64,000 nucleotides of DNA, taken from Roseomonas marmotae. GTDB taxonomy: Bacteria; Pseudomonadota; Alphaproteobacteria; Acetobacterales; Acetobacteraceae. Shown one piece after another: positions 59,962 to 64,000 of the stretch (within the stretch, counting starts at the first letter, position 1; each line of letters starts with the position of its first letter). The notes under the pieces are model-generated. The model saw only the letters and a program-made list of their open reading frames with translations. It did no database searches and had not been told where the DNA came from. The stretch covers positions 206,501 to 270,500 of the forward strand of contig NZ_CP061095.1 of NCBI RefSeq assembly GCF_017654485.1, read 5' to 3'. Position numbers and translations under genes: made by a program.

Positions 59962-60896
59962 CAGAAATTCGTCCGCAGGTCCAGGCCGGAATAGAGGCCG
60001 GCCACCTGCTCGCCATAGCCGTTGAACGTCAGCGTCGGCTTGCGGCGGGCGAAGAGGCCGGAACCGATCACGCGCTCATTCGCCTGGCTCCAGCGCGGAT
60101 GGTCGACCTGGGGATTCACATTGGCATAGAAGCCATATTCCCGCGCGTTCTGGATGTTCCAGCTGGTGGGCGGCTGCTTGTCAGTCAGCGTGACGCGGAC
60201 GATGGATTTGATGCCCTTGAAGCCGTATTTCCACGGCACCACCAGCCGCAGCGGCGCGCCGTTCTGGTTGGGCAGCACCTCGCCATACAAGCCGGTGGCC
60301 AGGATGGTCAGGGGATGCATCGCCTCATCCAGCCGCAGCCCCTCGACGTAAGGCCAGTCCAGCGCCTGGAACAGGCCGCGCTGCCCTGGCATTTCCGATG
60401 GTCGCACCAGCGTCTGGAATGCGACATACCGGGCCGCCCCCTGCGGGTCCGCGCGCTTCAGCACCTCCGCCAGCGGGAAGCCGAGCCAGGGGACGACCAT
60501 CGACCAGGCCTCGACGCAGCGATGCCGGTAGATGCGGTCCTCCAGCGCATAGGGCTTCAAGAAATCCTCCAGCTGGTAGTCCGCCGGATTGTTGACGAGC
60601 CCATCGACCCTGACCGTCCAGGGGCTGGTCTTCAGCGCGCCAGACCTCTGCTTCGGGTCGGATTTGTCGACGCCGAATTCGTAGAAGTTGTTGTAGCTGG
60701 TCACATCCTCCCGGCTGGTCGGCTTCTCATCGGTCGAGAAGGGGCTGGGGATGCCCTGGAGCGTGGCGGCCCCTGCCCCACCCCCGGCACTCAGCGCCAG
60801 CCCCGCCGCGCCCAGCAGCAGGCCACGGCGGTTGAGGTAGATGTCGCGGGGCGTGATCTCCGAGCCGTGAATGTCACGCTGGGTGAAGAGCGGCAT
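59961..60896 (-). CDS. msrP: MsrP, molybdopterin catalytic subunit of methionine sulfoxide reductase
   Basis: This is a 311-residue periplasmic molybdoenzyme that repairs oxidised methionine in envelope proteins. The N-terminus has a twin-arginine signal ([22 protein letters not shown]), consistent with export of the folded, cofactor-loaded protein. The molybdenum-ligand cysteine is in [24 protein letters not shown], and [31 protein letters not shown] is the conserved C-terminal stretch. Its molybdenum demand links it functionally to modABCD in this window. The upstream 135 bases hold a small hairpin (about 61012-61025). Confidence 0.94.
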   Translation of the reverse strand: MPLFTQRDIHGSEITPRDIYLNRRGLLLGAAGLALSAGGGAGAATLQGIPSPFSTDEKPTSREDVTSYNNFYEFGVDKSDPKQRSGALKTSPWTVRVDGLVNNPADYQLEDFLKPYALEDRIYRHRCVEAWSMVVPWLGFPLAEVLKRADPQGAARYVAFQTLVRPSEMPGQRGLFQALDWPYVEGLRLDEAMHPLTILATGLYGEVLPNQNGAPLRLVVPWKYGFKGIKSIVRVTLTDKQPPTSWNIQNAREYGFYANVNPQVDHPRWSQANERVIGSGLFARRKPTLTFNGYGEQVAGLYSGLDLRTNF

Positions 60897-61031
60897 GGCG
60901 AGGACCTCCTGCGGCCCCCGCCACGGAGGTGGCGCGGCAAGGGGCTGGTTCCGGGCACAGACGCCGCCGCCCCACCACTTATTCCCCCCGCCCCGTGATT
61001 TTCCATCAACACCGCCGTGAGGCGGCGCGCC

Positions 61032-61817
61032 TCAGCGAGCCGGGCGGATGCCGCCATAGGTTGTCAGGTGCGCCCCCGCCAGCCAGCCCGCATCGACCGG
61101 CAGGTTGATGCCGGTGACGGCCGAGGCATCGTCCGAGAGCAGGAAGGCCACGCTCGTGCCAATCTCCTCCGCCTCCACCATCCGGCCGAGCGGCGCGGCC
61201 TCGGCCAGCAGCGCCGGGTCGCGCAGCCCCTTGTCGATGGCGGCCCGTAGCGGCGGCGTCGCGACATAGCCTGGGGAGATGGCATTTACCCGCACGCCGG
61301 AGCGGCCCCATTCCGCCGCCAGGCAGGCCGCCATATGCACCACCGCGGCCTTCGAGGGGGCATAGGCATGCAGCGGCGCGGTGCGCCAGGCGGTGACGGA
61401 GCCCGTAACCACGATGGCCCCCTTCCCCCGCTTCGCCATGCGCCGCCCGGCCGCGAGGCAGGAGACATAGACGCCGCGCACATTCACCGCCATCACGCGG
61501 TCGAACTCGCTCAGCGGCAGGGTCTCCGGCGTGCTGCCGGGCTGGATCAGCCCGGCATTGGCCATCAGTGCTTCCACCGGGCCGAACTCCGCCTCGATCC
61601 TCTCGATGGCGGCCTCCGTCGCGGCCTCGTCCACCACGTCGAAGGGCACCGCCCCCGCGCCGATGCCGCGTGCCGCGCTTTCGCAGGCCTCGGCATTGAT
61701 GTCGGAGATGACGACGCGCCAGCCGCGCCGCGCCAGCACCCCGGCGGTGGCCAGCCCGATGCCGCTGGCCCCGCCCGTCACCAGGGCAACGCGCCCGCGT
61801 CCTTCGTCCCGTTCCAT
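61032..61817 (-). CDS. SDR-family oxidoreductase at the end of the liv operon
   Basis: This is a 261-residue short-chain dehydrogenase with TGGASGIG, an acidic residue after strand two (ISDINAEA, favouring NAD), ANAG in place of NNAG, serine in VVTGSVTAW and YAPSK as the Y-x3-K motif. It starts 11 bases after livF and is therefore probably co-transcribed with the branched-chain-amino-acid-type ABC transporter, which may import its substrate (inference). The C-terminus ends AHLTTYGGIRPAR. Confidence 0.88.
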   Translation of the reverse strand: MERDEGRGRVALVTGGASGIGLATAGVLARRGWRVVISDINAEACESAARGIGAGAVPFDVVDEAATEAAIERIEAEFGPVEALMANAGLIQPGSTPETLPLSEFDRVMAVNVRGVYVSCLAAGRRMAKRGKGAIVVTGSVTAWRTAPLHAYAPSKAAVVHMAACLAAEWGRSGVRVNAISPGYVATPPLRAAIDKGLRDPALLAEAAPLGRMVEAEEIGTSVAFLLSDDASAVTGINLPVDAGWLAGAHLTTYGGIRPAR

Positions 61818-61828
61818 GGTGTTTCCCC

Positions 61829-62542
61829 TCAGACCGCGAGATATCGTTGCATGATCGCATCATTGCTGCGCAGCTCGGCAATGGTCGCGCTATAGACCAC
61901 CTGCCCCTTGTCGATGACGGTGGCATGGGTGGCGATGCCCAGGCAGAAATGCATGTTCTGCTCGGCGATCAGGATGGTCACGCCCATGTCGCGGAGCGAG
62001 CGGATGAGGTCGCCGATGGCCTGCACGACGATGGGCGCCAGCCCCTCGCTCGGCTCGTCCAGCAGCAGGATATCGGGGTTGCCCATCAGCGTGCGGGCAA
62101 TGGTCAGCATCTGCTGCTCGCCGCCCGAGAGGCGCCCGGCCATGCGGTTCCGCATGCCCTCCAGGACAGGGAAGACCTCGTAGATCCGCGTGGTGGTCCA
62201 GTACCGGTCGCCACGCGGGCCGGCCTTGGCGCCGACGATGAGATTGTCCTCCACCGTGTGCTCCGGAAAGACCTGCCGGTCCTCCGGCACATAGCCGATG
62301 CCGGCGCGGGCCACGAGATAGGGCGGCTTGCCCGAGACCGTCCGGCCGGAAAGCGCGACACGGCCATGGCGTGGCGGCGCGATGCCGGCGATGGCCTTGA
62401 AGGTCGTGCTCTTGCCAGCGCCGTTGCGGCCCAGCAGCGCCATGGTCTGGCCGCGGGCCACCGCCAGATCGACGCCGAAGAGGATCTGGCTGGCGCCATA
62501 GAAGACATCGGCGCCCTGCATTTCCAGGATCGGGGTGTTCAT
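61829..62542 (-). CDS. livF: ABC transporter ATP-binding protein, LivF type
   Basis: This 237-residue ABC ATPase of the branched-chain amino acid (HAAT) family has Walker A GRNGAGKST, Q-loop VPEDRQVFPEHTVEDNL, signature LSGGEQQMLTIARTL, Walker B LLLDEPSEGLAP and H-loop ILIAEQNMHF. The length and SEGLAP motif are typical of LivF. It starts two bases after livG. HAAT transporters also carry urea, amides and aromatic acids, so the substrate is not fixed by the name. Confidence 0.9.
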   Translation of the reverse strand: MNTPILEMQGADVFYGASQILFGVDLAVARGQTMALLGRNGAGKSTTFKAIAGIAPPRHGRVALSGRTVSGKPPYLVARAGIGYVPEDRQVFPEHTVEDNLIVGAKAGPRGDRYWTTTRIYEVFPVLEGMRNRMAGRLSGGEQQMLTIARTLMGNPDILLLDEPSEGLAPIVVQAIGDLIRSLRDMGVTILIAEQNMHFCLGIATHATVIDKGQVVYSATIAELRSNDAIMQRYLAV

Positions 62543-62544
62543 GC

Positions 62545-63312
62545 TCAGGCCTGCCCCGGCGTCAGCGCCATGTGGTGGTCGGTGCCGAGATAGGCGTCGA
62601 TCACATCCTGGTTGCGGCGGATCTCCTCCGGCGTGCCCTGCGCCAGCACGGCGCCGTATTTCAGCACATGCACGGTCTGCGAGATCTTGAATACGATATC
62701 CATGTCATGCTCGATGAAGACCATGGTGAGGCGCTTGGCCTGCCAGAGGCTGTGCACCTTCTCGATCATCCGCCATCGCTCGTCCGGCCCCATGCCCGCC
62801 GTCGGCTCGTCCAGCAGCAGAACCTTTGGCTCCATCGCCAGGGCCAGGCCGATATCCAGCAGCTTCTGGTCGCCATGGGAGAGGCGGCTGGTAGGCTGAT
62901 CGGCCTTCGCGGTCAGGCCCAGCAGTTCCAGCAGTTCCTCCAACCGTTCCTGAAGCCCTGCCAGAGGGAAGCGCCTGAAGAGCGTCCAGGAACGGCGTTG
63001 ATGCGAGGTGATGGCGGCGGTGACAGCCTCCCGCACCGTCAGGCTGGGAAAGAGCGAGGCGACCTGGAAGGCACGCGCCATGCCGCGGCGGACGATCTCA
63101 AGGCTGGAGAGGCCGACGATATCCTGCCCATCAAAGAGCACGCGGCCGGAATCCGGCCGCAGATGGCCGGAGATGAGATTGAAGAAGGTGGTCTTGCCCG
63201 CGCCATTGGGGCCGATGATGGCGGTGAGCGAGCCTGTGGGGAAGGCAAGCGTGACATCGCGCGTCGCCTGCACGCCGCCGAAGGATTTGCTGAGGTGTTC
63301 GACCTGGAGCAT
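62545..63312 (-). CDS. livG: ABC transporter ATP-binding protein, LivG type
   Basis: This 255-residue ABC ATPase has Walker A GPNGAGKTTFFNLISG, the LivG-type VRRGMARAFQVASLFPSLTVREAV, signature RLSHGDQKLLDIGLAL, Walker B LLLDEPTAGMGPDE and the H-loop MVFIEHDMDIVF. The signature reads LSHGD instead of LSGGQ, a normal feature of LivG. It lies three bases after livM and two bases before livF. Confidence 0.9.
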   Translation of the reverse strand: MLQVEHLSKSFGGVQATRDVTLAFPTGSLTAIIGPNGAGKTTFFNLISGHLRPDSGRVLFDGQDIVGLSSLEIVRRGMARAFQVASLFPSLTVREAVTAAITSHQRRSWTLFRRFPLAGLQERLEELLELLGLTAKADQPTSRLSHGDQKLLDIGLALAMEPKVLLLDEPTAGMGPDERWRMIEKVHSLWQAKRLTMVFIEHDMDIVFKISQTVHVLKYGAVLAQGTPEEIRRNQDVIDAYLGTDHHMALTPGQA

Positions 63313-63315
63313 CGC

Positions 63316-64000
63316 TCAGCCCACCGCCTTCTTCTTCTTGGCCACGACGGGCGCGGTGGCCAGGCCGGCACGGGCCTCGCGCCGTGTCAACAGCCAGGCG
63401 TGCAGGTAATCCGCCACGCCGCGCCGCAGCCCCAGCACGATGACGAGGATGACGATGCCCAGCACCAGGCCATGGTGCTCGGTATAGATCGTCACATAGT
63501 GGTTCAGGGTCTGCAGCAGGAAGGCGCCGATGACCGGGCCAAGGAAAACCTGCGTTCCACCCAGCATGATCATGAAGATCGCTTCACCCGAGGTCGTCCA
63601 GAAACCGAATTCCGGATAGGCGCCGGAGACGAAGAGCGCGAGCAGGATGCCGGCCACGCTGGCCAGGGTCGCGGCCATGACGAAGATGCCGAGCTTCATC
63701 CGCACGACATCCACGCCGAGGAAGTTGGCGCGCGCCGGATTGTCGCGGATCATGCGGAGCGTATAGCCGAAGGGCGACTGCCAGATCTGCCGCATGACAA
63801 CCAGGCAGGCGACGAAGACCACGACGCAGAAGCTGTAGAGGGTCAGGGCGTTGTTCAGGTCGATGCCCAGGAAGGCCGGGCGGGGAATGCCGCCGCGAAG
63901 TCCCTGGTCGCCGCCTGTCAGGTCAACCCAGGTCAGGATGATGCTATGGATGAACATCTGGAAGGCCAGGGTGATGAAGGAGAAATAGATCTCCTTCAGC
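63316..64000 (-). CDS. livM: Branched-chain amino acid-type ABC permease LivM, 5' end outside window
   Basis: This is the C-terminal portion (about 228 codons) of a LivM-type inner-membrane permease. The frame remains open to the window edge; the last visible upstream residues, LKEIYFSFITLAFQM, are the LivM pattern preceding MFIHSIILTWVDLTGGDQGLRGG, so the ATG at 63957 is internal. The coupling segment MIRDNPARANFLGVDVVRMKLGIFVMAA is present. The C-terminus carries a basic tail (VVAKKKKAVG). LivH and the binding protein are presumably beyond the window. Confidence 0.9.
   Translation of the reverse strand, partial: LKEIYFSFITLAFQMFIHSIILTWVDLTGGDQGLRGGIPRPAFLGIDLNNALTLYSFCVVVFVACLVVMRQIWQSPFGYTLRMIRDNPARANFLGVDVVRMKLGIFVMAATLASVAGILLALFVSGAYPEFGFWTTSGEAIFMIMLGGTQVFLGPVIGAFLLQTLNHYVTIYTEHHGLVLGIVILVIVLGLRRGVADYLHAWLLTRREARAGLATAPVVAKKKKAVG

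Noticed and set aside
1..64000. Search for CRISPR arrays, tRNA/rRNA genes, transposases, integrases and prophage genes
   Set aside because: No regularly spaced repeats, no cloverleaf or rRNA-like sequence and no mobile-element protein were recognised by eye in any frame.

Overview
The window is about 64 kb of very GC-rich chromosomal DNA, densely packed with genes. The likely source is an alphaproteobacterium of the Acetobacteraceae (Roseomonas-like). This rests on gene content: an orphan Bug-type receptor, a split ceramide/sphingolipid locus of Caulobacter type, an LptF/LptG pair and liv-type ABC genes. It also rests on the strong third-position GC bias that leaves long false antisense frames. 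I see no rRNA, tRNA, CRISPR array, IS element or phage gene. The first gene (MFS) and the last (livM) run off the window.

Layout, left to right. 1-12.3 kb: a second-type FtsH protease, a ribbon-helix-helix protein with a PHB-depolymerase-type esterase, a serine beta-lactamase-like hydrolase, a phospholipase D, then a leftward pyruvate-themed group (acylpyruvase, LrgA/LrgB, LdhA) facing a GntR regulator across a palindromic operator, and a RutB-like amidohydrolase. 12.3-19.4 kb: a DUF3750 protein, GntR plus Bug receptor with a strong terminator, AsmA, a DUF2272 lipoprotein and a Bcr/CflA exporter. 19.4-23.9 kb: a molybdenum block, with a ModE-type DNA-binding protein converging on modA-modB-modC-modD. 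A Mo-box-like inverted repeat sits directly on the modA ribosome-binding site; msrB lies upstream. 24-28.2 kb: a LacI-controlled catabolic operon (HisD paralogue, gulonate-dehydrogenase-like enzyme, SDR) with a perfect 20-bp palindrome at its promoter. 28.2-28.8 kb: a 58-codon gene followed by two C-loop hairpins and an intrinsic terminator. 28.8-33.8 kb: an IclR-linked operon (two SDRs, polysaccharide deacetylase, peptide-type binding protein). 33.8-34.9 kb: class II aldolase.

35.1-51.1 kb is the most notable part: a sphingolipid island. It holds homologues of all five ceramide genes known from Caulobacter: serine palmitoyltransferase, its dedicated ACP, an acyl-AMP ligase, an NDUFA9-like reductase and a GNAT-type N-acyltransferase. 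It also has head-group genes: two nucleotidyltransferases, a GGDGT lipid kinase, a Tam41-like cytidylyltransferase, and a CDP-alcohol phosphatidyltransferase with an extra N-terminal domain. Export candidates are LptF, LptG and a Wzx-type flippase. The Tam41-like protein beside the kinase suggests a CDP-activated ceramide or sphingoid intermediate, which is my hypothesis.

51.2-64 kb: a MYG1-type nuclease divergent from a YhaO/YhaN (SbcDC-like) pair, a RutG-like NCS2 permease, KDPGal aldolase, the MsrPQ periplasmic methionine sulfoxide reductase (a molybdoenzyme, which fits the mod genes), and a leftward livM-livG-livF-SDR operon.

All assignments come from reading the sequence by eye. No database search was run.
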